64,000 nt of DNA from Apostichopus japonicus (Eukaryota > Echinodermata > Holothuroidea > Aspidochirotida > Stichopodidae), in assembly GCF_037975245.1 (NCBI RefSeq), contig NC_092569.1, positions 22,970,168 to 23,034,167 on the forward strand. Direction: 5' to 3'. Shown piece by piece: positions 45,367 to 61,000 of this stretch (positions are counted from its first letter, which is position 1; each line of letters starts with the position of its first letter). Position numbers and translations under genes: made by a program. Below the pieces are notes generated by a model. It ran no database searches. It saw nothing but the letters and a program-made list of their open reading frames with translations, and was not told the DNA's origin.

Positions 45367-48300
45367 TCTTGTACCATGACAATTTCGACTTTTTGGACGC
45401 GAGGTAACGGTACATTGCCTTTTTTACCACGTTGGCGGCGCATTCACATCAACTGGTAATTAATTTGGTCTCCACGTGTAGTAGGAAAACCTTTCGCTTT
45501 TTAGGGGAACATCTTGATGAAAACAATCCATTTCACGGGCAAGATTCTAAACAGACGTGTTGCTGGTGCTATGGTGGCGCTTCAGTTCACAAAGAAAAGT
45601 TTTAGAACTATGTTTCTATGTTTTATCAGATTTTGTTGGCTTGTATCACTTGGGTACGCAAACATATTGGGTCTCATGTGTAAAGTGTTTGTACGAAAAC
45701 GAACATCCGTGGGCGTATAAGGCTGTAAATTGATGACAAGGTATCCGTATGGTTCCTTGGTAGAATCTGCAAACGCTTCCTGCATACACGTTTGACTTGC
45801 TCTGGATGCATCTGTTTTGCCAAATTTGAGACTTGGGTTTTGTCTCTAGGGCTTTTAAATTACACGATGTAATGTGTGATATTACTCGTTTCCTTTGACA
45901 GTTAAATAACATTGTGATAAAGCTCATAGAAATATTTCATGTGATCAACTTTCTATTAACATCATATCTCTATGATGATTTCTTTTTAGAAAACCAATCA
46001 TTTATGCGTTGATCGTTCCCATTTGATATCATGATATGGTATAAAATAATCAACTTTTTGTAAAATAGGTCAAGATTTGCCTCCAATTCCGACCGGGAGA
46101 CCCTCAACAAAATGATTTTAGAGAGGACCACAGACATCTCCATAACAGCTGGCTGGTATTCCCCATAGCAATGCACAACCCTCTCAGGCGTATATTGGTA
46201 CTTCCGGATATATTGAGAGATATGAATCCGTTTTCAAATATCACCTTAATTATAAAGAAAAAATGTATCGACTATGAAAAGGACAATATACGCAATTTTC
46301 TCATGGGAGCTACCGTCATTTTAGCTTACGAATAATTTAATCCTGACAACCACGCACACTTCTTATTAAAATGATTCTGGCAATATGAAATGCCAGAAAT
46401 AAGACGTCCAAAGGAGTAAAAAAAAAATTGCTCAACTCTAACGAAAATTGCCACCCAATTACTTCCCGGGTTCCTTTTATTTGATTGTTTTGTATTAATG
46501 ACGGTTCTAGAAAAGAGGGTTAATTGTCTATGAATACGTTACGAGTTTAACCACTACTATCACAACGTCATATTCAGCGTATACAAACACGCTCACACTT
46601 CTGCTCAGGGCGTACTCAAATTGCATTTCAAGACGCACATTATCCTTTTACCGAAATTAAAGAGGCCTCCGCTAGCTAGGTCAGGTGTCATTTCAAAGGC
46701 ATAAAACGGGTAACCTTTGGCGTAGTCACTACGACTGATCTGATTGCCTTTGTCTCTGATTATACCATTTAATCCCGAAAGCAGGCCATTACGTAGCGAT
46801 CAACCGTATAATTAGGGCGTAACGGTTTTCATGGTAGCTGTTCACCGTCTACGTATAACGTTAAAATAAGAATGTTGGGCCCATGACGTTAAATGGTGCG
46901 ACGGCGTTGCATCCACAGTCCCTCTCTCTCTCTCTTTCAGCCGATTTGAAGTAGAATTACTACGGAATCTTTAAACATGTATGTACATCACCAACAATAT
47001 TTGATTGATAACAATTCTGTCCATACGAACCAGCAATTATATGACGGTAAGGATAATACGTCAGTTTTATGTATCTCTTTCTTCATTTATAATAGTTGTT
47101 CTAGGTTATTGGATATTGCTTGAAAATATTAAGGGAAAAGCAACCATAGATTATTTAAACTAGTATTTTCTTTTCGTTGTAGTAATTGGCATCCATAAAT
47201 GAACACAACGCTATGGTATTTCAGAGAGATCCGAGTCATATTTCACTGGTATAGGTGCTGGAAAGAGCGGGTGGGTTGCTGTCGGTGACAAATATAGACA
47301 GAAGAGCCTTTCTTATAATCTTTCTACACTCTAAACTTGTTTATTTGATGTTTTCTAACAATTGTTTTTTTATATTTATAAAGACCGCACTTGTTTCCTT
47401 TTTATTTTTGAATGTTTTTGTTGATTTTATCTCAAGTTTTACTTTAATCCTTCCTATTTAGAAATTACTTGAAATGTATTCAGGAAAATGAAAGTAGAGG
47501 GAAACTCCACGGTTTTCAGCGCGAAAACAAAACTTCATTTAATAAAATGTTTTGCCAGTTTTACATTATCCATTTGTTATGTTATTTCGAAATCAAGGTA
47601 ATTTAGATATTTCCTTGTGTTCTTATATTAGTCATCTCGTCTGGCTTGTAGTTTTGCCCTCTTTACGAATTATCCACAGGGTCGAAAATGGTGCGACACT
47701 CTCTTTCCAGTACTGTGAAAGAAAAACTAAGGATCCAATGTTTACAAAAGGGCCGACAAAGGACCACTTTCCATAGATCAAAGTGTACCTTTTGTCACTT
47801 TGAAAATAACGTGTTTGACATTGTTGTAATCTTAAAGATGAACCCCGCAAGTTCTTTGAATAAACAACAAGACTCCATTATCTAATGTTGAATACCAGGG
47901 ATGTGAAGACGGAATACATAGGCCACTGTCATCCCGTGCCCCCCCCCCACCTCCCCACCTATGCCCTCCAATTTCTGTGAAATTCTTGAAGATGACACTC
48001 TCCTTTGAATTTGTAAGTCTCAAGGGGATTCATGTCGGAATATCACTCATATGTGTTATATTTCAAATACAGTAGTACGCTTTAAATATGTGCTGGGGTT
48101 CGTGGGGATGATCAGGTGGTTATCGCACTTAACTAGGAATTCGGAGAACGATAATTTCTAGAGTCGGGACAATCAAGCAGATGACAAAATGAACAATCAC
48201 TACATCATATTCTTACATGGAGATGAGTTAGAAAGAATGAAAGTTATGCAGATTAATGGTAAGTTAGTGAGTCTGGTTGAATACGTACCTTTGGCAAACA

Positions 48301-49021
48301 TCTAATTAAAGGAGTCTCCCAGAACCCTGGTTATATATGATCAACTTCGTGTGCATGTAAACGCTTCTTTCATTTTAGTAAGCAAATGTATCATCTAATT
48401 GTGTCAATGTTAAGATATTGATTCATGAATAAGAGGGCAATTATTCTGGTGATTTCGGTTGGTTGTGTTCTTTCTGCATAAACTATTGCGCTTTACTCTG
48501 GCAGTAGAACTGTTCTCTCAAACATATTACATAAACAACCCAGAAAGTAAATCGAAACGTATAAGATATCGTTCATAGTTAGGCGATGTCATAACATTGT
48601 CACTTGTGTTTATTCAATATAATCGCAACTTTTGGAAAGGAATATTACTGGTCAGTAAACTGATGTATTTTTTTAATATATTTTATTTGCATCACTTCTT
48701 AGTATTCTCAGTGACATCATTACTAATAACATTTAAGAAAAATCGAATTCAATACCATTTTGGAAAACTTTGAACAAATTATCGAATGCCATCGAGTTTC
48801 CTGTGATTGTTGTACCCCTCTTAAATTGTTTTTCCGTCGTTTGATAGTTTGCCTTGGATTGCATTGGAAGGCTAAGTAGTGTCTCTTTCCTTCACCTCCA
48901 TCTTTTAAATATGCAAACTTCCACTAGCTTCGATATGTACTTCCTTGTTTAATATATGCTATTATATCGCCAACCGTTTCCTGTCCTTGTTACCTTGAAG
49001 ACTTCAAATCCACTACTTTGA
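45367..49021. other. Copy B left flank, no gene recognised
   Basis: Equivalent of A 22637-26303. It has a CT microsatellite (about 46922-46940) and a C homopolymer (about 47939-47948). A putative AATAAA for gene B reads on the minus strand at 48682-48687. No domain-bearing open frame was recognised. Confidence 0.45.
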
Positions 49022-52000
49022 TCATTGACTTGGCCGTATTTTCATTGTTGTTGCTGTTATACCGCAATCAGAACCGTGAAGATTCGTCCAGAAGATACCG
49101 CGGTTATCGTTGTATGAGTAGTCACCATTCAGACTGGAGTAGCCACAGGAATAGAAAGTTGTCGCATAGACCGGGTTTTTGTTTCGGCATTTTCTATAAC
49201 GGTAATTACCACTACAGCCATCACAATTATAACATTTATAATGATAATAATAATTATAATAATAATTATAACAGTAATAATAATAATAATGATAACAACA
49301 ATAATAATAATAATAACAACAATAACAGTCAGAGTACTCGTATCCACCAGTAGCCACGCGGTTGCTGAATGAGTAGCAGTTGCTGGTAGAGCCCGTGCTA
49401 CTATCGTCTGCATACCACCAGCCACCTCGGTGTTTTTCTGCGCAGTCGAAGGTACTCGATCCATCGTTGTCTTGATCGTGCGTACTAAACCGATGCCCTG
49501 AATTTGCTCCCATAGCATTGTTACCTGGAAGGAAATTAGCAAATACTGAATGAAGGTATTTTCTTGTAAAATACGAAGTTTTTTTTCCTTTTTATATATA
49601 CTGGACATTATTAAGTCACTTTAGGTTCGTTTGCTATAGTTGCCGGTTATAATTGCGTTTGTTATTTTGTTCGTTTAAGTTGGGCTTACGTTATATTTTT
49701 TTGTGGTTTCATATACGAGTTCTAAATTATCGTAAGTTTACAATATTGAACAAAGGAGTCAAGTTTGCGAATTTAACTGGAGCGGTTCCAATTCTGTCAA
49801 TTCGTCTGGGACCTCATTTGAAAACATCGTTAATTATGAAAATATATTTCTTAATGTCAATATTGTATTTATATTATTATTTATTTCCCTTCGACAAATA
49901 TTAAATAATATAATATAATAATATAGTTGTGAGTGACAGATAATATAGTTGTGAGTGACAGATTAACAGAAATGTAAACGGTGCATTTGTTGAAGTGTTC
50001 ACATTCGGCATTTTGTAAAATGTATAGTTTTGACTGTTCAATATATGCTAGGTGTTCAAATAAGAGTGAAAGAATTAAAGTGTTTGATTGTATCATTCAT
50101 GTCATTATCTTCTCTCGTGATAACGTCTTATATTTCATACTGACGGATTAATTTAATATGATATCAACAAACTAATAGTTTACCATATGATTAAACATTT
50201 CTAACGATAAGAAATACGGCAAGAAATGCTCTTTAAGAATGTAACACGTAAAATTCGTCTCGACTGATCTCTTAAAAAATGTCCGAATTATTTGATACTT
50301 TTGTTGTTATTATTGTAATATCATTGGCCTTTCAATCAATGTAATGAAAAAATATTGCATGGTCAAATGAAACTTAATTTTCTTTTGTTTGAAAATGATA
50401 AAGTCGTTTTTTAAAGAAACTAATTTAATTCACTGTTTAATAACATATTTCAATCACAAAGTAAGCTAAAATGCTGCAGCAGTTCTTAGGTTTCCAGAAT
50501 GGTTATAATTTCTTTACGTTTTAAGCCCGACAAGGTCTGGGTGAAATTGCGAGAAAGCAGACGCTACTAACTATATAATAGTTGTTGATATGATATATCA
50601 TGATGTTACAACAATATATCATTTTACCAACACGTGCTAAAGTGCAAAGAAAATTATACAATGAGCAATACGCACGGGACTCTAAACTCGACGTCTAATA
50701 CAGTTCTACATTGGTATCAACACTAGATTTATAACCTGACCTGAGAATATGTAAGATTACAAATCCTAGAGTGTGATTATGACTACAGGTACTAGAATGA
50801 TATTACGTAATAACTACAAGTCTGCGTATAATTGACATTAAGCACAATACATACCAGCATTTCCATCGTAGTCACCCAATGATAATTGGTATTTGTCTCC
50901 CTCGTTACTGATACTGAAAGATGAATATCGGCTGTGGTATGTTGATCCTTCCGTGTTTGTCTTTTCTATTAGAAGTTCGTAGTTTGTGTTTGTTTGTTTT
51001 GTCAAACTGTATATTTTGTCGTTGCCAATCCAATGGTCTCCTGTGAGAATTCCAAAACCGTTTTTGTACTCATTCCAGTTTTGATAAAAGTTGACGGAGC
51101 TACTTGTACGTCGTTGCAAAATCTAGAATGAGAATCAAAGAGTTTATCGGTTGGAGGTGAGTAATATATGAAAGATCTCATTTGTACTACATTAATTTAA
51201 GTAAATTAACTGGTGAAGGTTAACATCCGATTGGAGTTAAGCGATAGGAAGATGGATCAATTTAATCAAATAATTTATTTATTTAATTAAAATGTTAGTG
51301 AACGAAGTCCTGTTATATGCGAAAATAAACAGTTAACATGGTAAAGTTTTTTTTTTTCAATAGTTAAAACTTACTGTCCAACCACCACTAGACATTTCAC
51401 AATAAACTTCAAAACCAGAACTTCCAGCGGGATAAATGGTATATGCTCCGTTATTTGTTCTGTTTGCTGCGTACAGATCAGAACAATCTATCGGTCCACT
51501 ACGGGTACATGTGAGACCATCGCCTTCTAACCATTCGTTACAGTAACATCTACGGACATCATTCCGCTCCTCGCAGGTTGCGTCTGCGCTACAACTGTAA
51601 CTCTCACTTGTCAAGTTGTTACTGTTGCAAGTTATCCGTAAGGAACAGTCAGAATTAATGTATGATTCACCTTCCTGGGAATGATAAATGTTAAACGACA
51701 TATTTCAGTGAAAGTAAAATCAATATTTATTTGGTACAACGCTTGATAACGCTCTTGGAGTAAAACTGAATTTCTACTATTAAATGGTCGTGAGCGTTTT
51801 ATATATGTTAGGTAAAGTTCATCATTCTGGGTGTAATTGTTTTGGATGCCTTGTATTTTGCTAGGTCTCAATTAGAAGACTTTTGCAAGAACAGGTAAAA
51901 CCGAAATAGAAGTGAAAATCTATATCATCAATAATCATGAGAATTAATAACATATAAAATAAAAAGTAAGGTCAATCAATTGAAATCCAAGATTTTATGT

Positions 52001-55000
52001 TTAAGTGTACTTTTCATGTTATATATTAAGACTTGTGAACGGCATCAAATAAACTTACTGCTAATACGACGCCTTCTTTTTCGACGTAACAGCCACATTG
52101 CTCTTGAGGTATGCAGTTGTCTCCAAGCACCATGTGGTTTTCTGGACAAAGACATCTCTCTGGATCCGCTGGATTCGGTATGACACAATCATTCGGATTC
52201 TCACAAGTTCTTTCACATGTATTGTCATAATTATCCTTGTTGGATGAGCACCAGGTAATGGGTAAATCTGCGGAAATTAATTCCACAACCAGTTAATCCT
52301 AGCTTGAAGTGTTAACTCGCTGTTGTGACATTACGTTATTAGATCATCGTGTTACCAACGTAATGCTCTGGCCGCTCAGAAGATTTGCTGATTGTTAACA
52401 TAGGATTAAATATAAGCGGGATTTTTTATAATTAAATTAAGGCTCATTCAACTTATTCTTATTTATGTCACACATGCAAAATAATATGACAATTTCAAGT
52501 ATTCGACTATGGGAATCTATAAATATTGTTGTGTATCATAATCATTTCCTCCATTGGAACTTTTCTTTCTGCATTCTTTAATTTTCGTTTTGACTACAAA
52601 AGTATGGAGAAAATCATTTAAAAAAAAGTCTAACCTGTTATTCCTTCGACAACACCAAGACTTGTTATAGAATAATTCCCCCATTCATCGGCAATGCGAA
52701 AGTTGTCGTATGTCAAGGAATATGACTGGCCTGCATAATTCTCTAGCTCGATGAGCAGCTGGTACCTCTTTTGGTTTATCAAGTGAGCTAACTTTTCATT
52801 ACCAATCAGAAATTCACTGCCTAAGAAACCAATTCCGTTTTTGTATTCGTCCCAGGTTCGATTAAAACCGATGGATCCATCAAGACGTCGTTGTATGACC
52901 TGAAGAATTCAAAAGATAGGTAGACAACTAACGGATATACGTTGCATTATCTTATGAACTAAACCGTATAGCCAATACGTGCGGCTCACATCAAGTACGA
53001 ATAGGATAGAACACATTTGTGATATTGTGTTGTATATTATGTTTATACATATTTAGAACACTACTATAGGTGTGCACAGAAAACAAGTTCTCTAATCGTA
53101 CGAAAAGTCAATGTAATTACACTGAGTAGTTTTGTTTTGATATTCGGCTTCAAATAAACATACCTCGTACAAGGTATATCACCAAACACAATGTAAAACT
53201 AAAATGGACTGAAAATGCCAATGTGTCCTATAAAGTGTGTCTCGGAGGGTAATGTATGTGATTGTAAGTGTTCGCGTCTTGAAATAGTTTACTTACTGTC
53301 CAACCTCCAGATGTAGTGTTTTGATCACAATATGTCTGAAATGGTTCCGGATACTGGTCAGGTTTAATCAGGTATACACCGGATTTGGCGTTGGTAGAAG
53401 AGCATTGGTTAAGTACTTCATGACAATCCCTTGGATACTCCGGAGTTTGGAATAGAAAATACTGCAAGTCTAGCACCAAAATATTGTAAAGAAGAAGAAG
53501 ATCGTAAAACTGTTGCAGGTACAGTTCCATATGTTAAGAATTATTTCAAGAGAAATATAATATATGGCTACATTGCAATAGATTTGTTTTAACTACACAG
53601 TAAACATGACGTGGTAACTACCATGAACCATAAAAAAGGTATTCAAACATTTTCGGCTAATATTCATAGAGGCTAATATAAGCAAGTATATTTTATTTGA
53701 AAAGAAAATCTGACGCAAAGAACTACCGTGAATCTGTGACGACATGGTCACAGAAGCAAACATGATTAGTAATAGCTTTCCTCGACAAGAGGGTATGATT
53801 TGGACCTATTTTCAGCTTACAACAATCTAAGGTTTATCAACACTGAACTGGGATTTGAAAGTGCCAAATTATTGAACAAGCCTACAGTATACAAAGTCTA
53901 AACAAAGTGCGTGTTTTGTCCCTTCTGTTACTGTTACTTGCCATTTAGCCTCTGAAGAAGATCCTTCTAGGATCGAAACGTCAGGCCAACTTACTTTGCA
54001 CAAATTACTAACAAATATGAATAAATATAATCTGAACTATTTTTATTGCTTGAAATAAATATTGACTAATGACTTGTATTTCTTTCAGTTTTATTATCGC
54101 TGAGTATCTATAATTTACCCCAATCAGCGCTAAAACTACTTCAATACACAGTGCAAGGAAATTATTGAGAATTGTAAATTATTATTTATCTTACAAATTG
54201 AAATAGGAGAAAGTACCACATATGAAGTACATCTAGATGGTTCTTTTCTATATTAAACTTTTTCCAAATTATGATTTAGATAACAAATTTATGTTAATTG
54301 GTTAGCTTTCGGAAGTTTATATTAACCGTTACCCTTACAGAACGAAAACTTACTTGAATCGTTGACTCTTGTGCTTGACGATATCTGAGGTAACAAAAAA
54401 TTAAGGAAATGTACGATTAAGCAAAGTACATTCTGAAGAAACAATATCGAGTGAAGAAGGTTGTACGAAGGTCAATGTATCACAAAAAACAGGCCATACG
54501 CCTATCTATTACACCTTCATTTTAACATATACTATCATTTTAAGTTTAAATATACAAAATAGAATTGAATAGCCTCTTAAAATACAATCTGATTTCGCTT
54601 TTGATTCAAATAAATGAACTATTTCCAACTTGACAATTATTATTGAAAAAGATGATAAGAACGGAAAGAAAATTTCACATTCCAAAATCTAAGCAGTAAT
54701 AGAATGTTTCGCAATCTTAATATTTCTTTAACATTGATTTTACTGCTTATAAGCATAGCTTATATAAAAGTAGGTTTTATTGAATAGCTTTAATTGTTTC
54801 AAAATATGATTATATGTCTGTTTGCATGTCTTCTAATACTTCTTATTTATCATTACTATACATAAAACAATCATAAGTCACCATACACTAACTTAATTAA
54901 ACGATCATAACTACGATAAGCAGATGAAAGTAATAATTTCCTGTGCATTATGCTAATTGAAATGTAAATGACATATTATATGAGAAAACGAAAAAAAACC

Positions 55001-58000
55001 TACAATATATAATTGAAAGAAAATTAAAAGTACAAACATCAGCATTATCCTAGTGGTGTTCGTATAGTAAGTTAAGTGCAATTATCTATAGCGGGAAACT
55101 TGATATATTATGCTAATGAAGTACTTATACACTGGGACAACGTGCAATTTACCCTCAAAAGCTTGAAAATAGCCAAGTTTTGAAAATATGCCCAAAAATA
55201 GAGCAACCACAATTGAAAATTCATCCGTTGTGAAGAAGAGTATTGTTTGTTTCAATACGTACAAGCCACTTGATTGACTTGGACAAGCATCAACAACACA
55301 ATATATCTTTTTGTCTTCAACATCACAAAACACGTATACGTTTTACGCCCCAGCTACTGAAGCTAATTGTCAACATTCGTTCGCCTGAAAGCTACAACTG
55401 TTGCAACAACTTTTTGCGACAACAACGTTTTGCTCATAGAAAATATGTCGATATTTTTAGAAATATTGTACTCAGAACGTATGCAATAACTAAGGCTTTC
55501 AATGTACACACATTAAGCAGAGTTATCTGTAACCTACAAAAACATTGAAAAAGTAATATTTTATAATTTTATAAATAAAAAAAACAAGTTTAAGATCGGA
55601 GTAGAAAATATTTGGGCAAAGTGTAACACATGTATGACGATTCACGCTCAATCAAAATAACCTCATGTATAATAAAAAAGACAAGTTAGCGTATCCATAA
55701 CGAAAACTGTTTTGATTACCCTTTGTCTACATCAGCAAAAGCGGATACTCTTTTGGCAACTTTACGTGTACTGTATCTATTTAAGACAGAACACCATTCT
55801 TGAAAGCCCCACAACATCCCCGTGAACCCAGCTCCCATGAAAACACATCCTTGTTTATAACAAAACGTGCATGAATATTTGTTTTTTACCTTTCGTTGGC
55901 GTAATTCTCTGAGGTATCCTAAATCAAGGATAACACATAATATCATAACGACACATATTTTTCTTTTCTTCCCTTGATATAAAAGGAAGTGTCATTTGAC
56001 GCCTGTACGCAAAGCTTTGTATGAAAGAAAGTAAGATACTACATTGAAGGAGGAAATAATTCAGATATATTGCATAAAATGCCTGATCCGTCTAATTCAG
56101 TAAAACATCACATTTATCCTATTGAATATAACACATTAGAATTAGTTAGTATTTTATTTGTTCATTGGTTCACGACAACTCTTACCTGGTTTACACGTGC
56201 TGAGATCATCCGATAACTCGTTAATTAAGTATGTTGGGAGAAAGAAGCTAATGATATACCAGTCGTGCAAAAATTCTTCTCTAAAACGATATTTTTGTCA
56301 AAGTATTTATTATAAAATCTAAGTGTTAGAGTAAACGATATCTGTTAACTTTAAAGGAAATGATAGGTAACTGTTCAACAACCACATCAAATTTCAAATA
56401 TAACTTCTTGTAAAACAATCTATAGATTTTCTGTCAAGTTATATCCATTTTGAAAATTCTTGGCAATCAACATCATCTGGATTCCCTCAAAACAACAGGA
56501 TTTTGAATAATAGCCGTTCTTGTCTACGTGATCACGTGTTGTATGGTAACATTTTCCATATTTTTTTAAATTATAGACTTTGCAAGGAAGAAACAAGGAA
56601 ATGATTGATACAAGCCTGTCTTGTCGACAACGTGGCAAAAAAAGCTCTGAATCATAAATTATAACCTTTCTACAGTGTTGTTCTTTTAAAAAACAGAATC
56701 AGGAAATTTAAAACGGAAACGCAAAGCGTGAAGGCATACGAATTTATTCATTGTTTTGTCTGGGATGATTGAGTAATGTTAATAAACAAGTCTGTTTACT
56801 ATTTTCCTTTATCTTGACATTGGTTTGGTACAATTAAAAAAAAAAAATCTTGGAAAGAATCTTTTTTTATTATTGTGGGTTAGTCGACGATCTTTCTGAT
56901 GTTATAGGCAAAATTTCAAAACTAACAACGTTTCACAGTGACTTTTTTGTATTATACTTTATTCTCAATTTCTTATCACTTTTCATAACATTTAGGTTAA
57001 CATTTTCGTACTTTATTTTTAGTTTTAAAGCGGTGTTTCGTGCAAACTTGTTACAAACATGTTGGCTATTGGAATAACTATATTTAGTTGATGATTATTA
57101 CATTGGTAGCGTCAAAATCATCCATATGATAAACGCACATGACCGAATCGAAAATATTATTAACAGATGCATGTGTAATACAATACAATGACCGCCAGAA
57201 GGAAATAAGACATTGGAGAACAATCAGTGTTACCTTAACCCGGAAAATCGTAAGGGAAACAATTAAAATTAAGAGGTTGATACATTTTAAGAAGGAGTAT
57301 TAAGATTGACATTGCTTGGTCATGAAAAAAAAAGTTTCAAGACAAAATACAGAATTATTAAGATAAACATTTTGTACATCAAACTATTATAAACGATGTT
57401 TCAGTATTGAGCTAGTACAAAAAATGGGTTACTTTGCTTACAAATATTGGTTGCCTAATTACCTGTATCAAATATAAGGTGTGTTGGGGATGTTTGGCAA
57501 ATAATTGTTGATCCTTGTAAGATACATTCGTTTCCTCTTGTGTATTTGCATGATGAACTGATCAATATTTATTCGTTCGTAGGCCTACGTGCCTGTTTTG
57601 AATAGTGTATTACATAAATGCGTCTATTCTGTTATGTTTTACAGATACCTGCACAGAGGACAAATTTGAAAGTTGTTGTCAGATATACATATATTGTAAT
57701 ACTTAACATATTAACACTTTTGAGAACGAGAATTTGAAAGTGCTTGGAATTCTCTAATTTTGAATTGATCTAGTACTGTTTTTGTAGTGTAAACTTGGTT
57801 GTTAAATATTGCAAACATAAACTGTTACAATACTGAGGTTTTCTTAGCTCGTTTTGTAAAAAAAAGAAAACATTTAAGCTACACTGCGTAAAGCTGCCAT
57901 TTTTATGTACACGAAAAACCCATCATTACATTATGTTCACATATTAAACGTCTGTTTATTAGGAATTATGCTTCTTTCAAATATTAAATCCAACAGATTG

Positions 58001-61000
58001 ATAATATCAGTATAAAGTTGTAAATATAGCAAGTTGGATATTAAACTGATTCAAAAGTTTATTTATCATTTCTGTATGCATATTTATTCTTTAAAAAATC
58101 AAAAGCTAAAATTGATCTATTTTTTCATACTAGTTGGGCAGTCATTTTGACGGAGAGATATATTTTGTATCCGGAAAATATGAAAATTTTTATAAATCGA
58201 CAGAACAAATTGTCATCGTGAAGGAATAACTTCACAAGTTGTTTAATGATATTGTTACTTGTTCTATACATTTTTATTTTAAGCTTCATGCGATATTTTC
58301 TTTGATTAACAAATTATTGGTTAACAAGTTAACCATAAAGTCATTTTTCCTAGCGTAGGTTAATGGATACTTAATCATATGTAGCGTTTTGAAACCCATA
58401 TGCTCTCGTTACAAGACCGTTTAGGTTTCTTGTGAAACAATTTATAGAGTTTGTGTAAATTTATATCCATTTTGAAAATTCTTGGCAGTAAAACCTCGTC
58501 TAGACTCAATAACAACAACACGATTTTGAAAAATAGCCGTTCTTGTCTACGTGATCACGTGTTGTATGGTAAAGTGTTCAATAGTTTTAATGAAAGACTT
58601 TGCATGAAGAAACGAGGATATGATGGCTTCAAGCCTGTGTTGTCGACAACGTGGGAAAATAGTTCTGAATCATAAATGACAACATTTCTACAGTTTTGTT
58701 CTTTTAAAAAACAGAATCAGGAACTTTACAACGGAAACACACAGCGAGGAGATATATACATTTATTTATGTTTTTGTCTGGGATGATTGAGAAAAGTTAA
58801 TGAACAAGTCTGTGTTGCTGTTCTACTTTTTCGTGACATTGTTTTGGTAAAACTTAAAAAAAAAAACTTTCTTAGCATGAATCTTTCTTTCTTATTGTCG
58901 GTTAGTAGACGCACTTTCTGATGCTACCGTCACAATTTCAAAACTAAAAACTTTTCACATTGATTATTTTTATTTATACTTTATTTCCTATCACTTTTCA
59001 TAACATTTAGTCTATAATTGTCGTACTCTATTTGTATTCTTAACGGAAAGTTTCGTGCAAAATTCTTACATGTATGTCGACTATTTAAATATTCACATTT
59101 AGTTGATGATTATTACATTGACATGCGTTAAAAATCATTCCCATGGTTAACGCACATGACCGAATCAAATACATTTTTAACAGATACATGTGTAATACGA
59201 TGCTATGACCGCCAGAGGGAAAACAAATCATTGGAGAACATACAGTGTTACTTTAACCCGCAAAATAGTAAGGGGAACGATTGAAATTAGGAGGTTAATA
59301 CGTTTTAAGAAGGAATATTATGATTTATATTATACATATATTTACATTGCTTGGTTATGAAAAAAAAAGTTTCACTATGAGCTACATAATTATTAAGATA
59401 AACTTTTGTACACTAATAGAGACGATGTTTCAGTATAATGCTAGTATAAAACGGTGATACTTGGCTTTTAAATATTGATTGCCAAATTACCTAAATCAAA
59501 TATAAGGTGTTCTGGAGATGTTTGACAAATAAAATAGTTGTTGATCATTTTAAGATACATTCTATTTCCTCTTGGGTATTTTTTATGATGAACTGATCAA
59601 TATATATTCGTACGTACTTGCCTGTATTGAAGAGTATGTTACATTAATGCGTTAATTGTGTCATGATTTACAGATACCTGCCCAGCGAGCAAATATCCAA
59701 GTTGTTGTCAGTTATAAATTGTATTACTAAACATATTAACAATTTCGTGATAAGCCAATTTTAAAGTGTTTTGAATGCTCTTCGATGAACTGTTACAATA
59801 CTGAGGTTTTCTTAGCTCGTTTAAAAAAACAATAATTAATTTGCGTAAAGCTGATATTTTTATGTACACGAAAACCTATCAATACTTTAGTTTTGACATA
59901 TTAAACTTCTGTGTATAAGAAATTATTTTTTGCGGAATACTAAATCCAACATATTGATCATATCAGTATAACGTTGTAAAAATAGCAATTTAGTAATTAA
60001 ACTTATTTAGAACTTTAATTATCATTTCCGCATGCATATTTGTTCTTTTAGAAAATCAAAAGCTGAACTTTATTTATTTTATCATACTAGTTCGGCAGTA
60101 AGTTTGACGGAGAGATAAATGTTGTATTCGTAAAATATGAATTATTTTATGAATTGATGGAACAAATTGTCATCGTGAAGGAATAACTTCTCAAGTCCTT
60201 TCTTGACATTGTTACTTGTTTTATACCTTCGCATTTTAAATTTCATCCGATATTTTCTTTGATAAACAAATGATTAGTTCACAAGTTAATCATAACGTTA
60301 TATTTCTTAGCAAAGGATAATGGACATTCAATCATATGTAGGGTTTTGAAACCCTGATGCCCTCGTTACAAGACCGGCTGTGCACTCAATATGGACGAGA
60401 AACTTGTTGTATTATAAACAGAATTAAGCGAATTTGAGATATATATAAGTGATAACATTTAGACATTTTTTTGTATATATGTTTCAAAGTTCTTCTCCAA
60501 AGATATTCGTCTTGATTTTTAATAGTTAAGCCTCTAAAAAGACATGTCAAAGAGAGATGTTCTGCCTAGTAAAATTCTGTTGTAGATTTTCTTTTTACGC
60601 GTTTGTTTGATTCTCAAAAAATCAATGATGTAATTCATAATTATTAGGTATCAACTAATGATACAGGATTGACAGTACGAATAGTGGGGCTATCAGCAGA
60701 AAATATAAGGGCAATATAATAAATGCAATAAAGTAATAAATAGAGATAATTGTGTGCAGAATAATGCTCGATAACGCACAACATTTACAAAAAAAAACAT
60801 ATCTCAATTTCAAAAAAGTTACAGTTGAATAGAGCCGATAGCTCACCAATCGTAATATTCTCTACAAATACTCGAGGTAACAAGTCAGCGCAGATAGACC
60901 GTTGTTATATTTTATATGTAGAAAGAAGTGCAGGAATTTGTTAATTTGAAGTTGATGAAATACTGAGTACCAAATTGTAAATCAGTGAAAAAAATTATAC

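Noticed and set aside
45970-46176. Minus-strand open frame in both left flanks (HCYGEYQP...)
   Set aside because: No recognised motif and disrupted by indels in the other copy; may be an old transposon remnant but not supportable.
49018-49353. Plus-strand Asn/Asp-rich open frame, and the similar one at 26300-26608
   Set aside because: Antisense shadow of the last FReD exon and its trinucleotide repeat; the minus-strand frame carries the FReD motifs and splice sites.
49129-49608. Minus-strand Ile/Val-rich open frame over the repeat (also 26411-26797)
   Set aside because: Wrong frame of the same exon; the simple repeat keeps all frames open.
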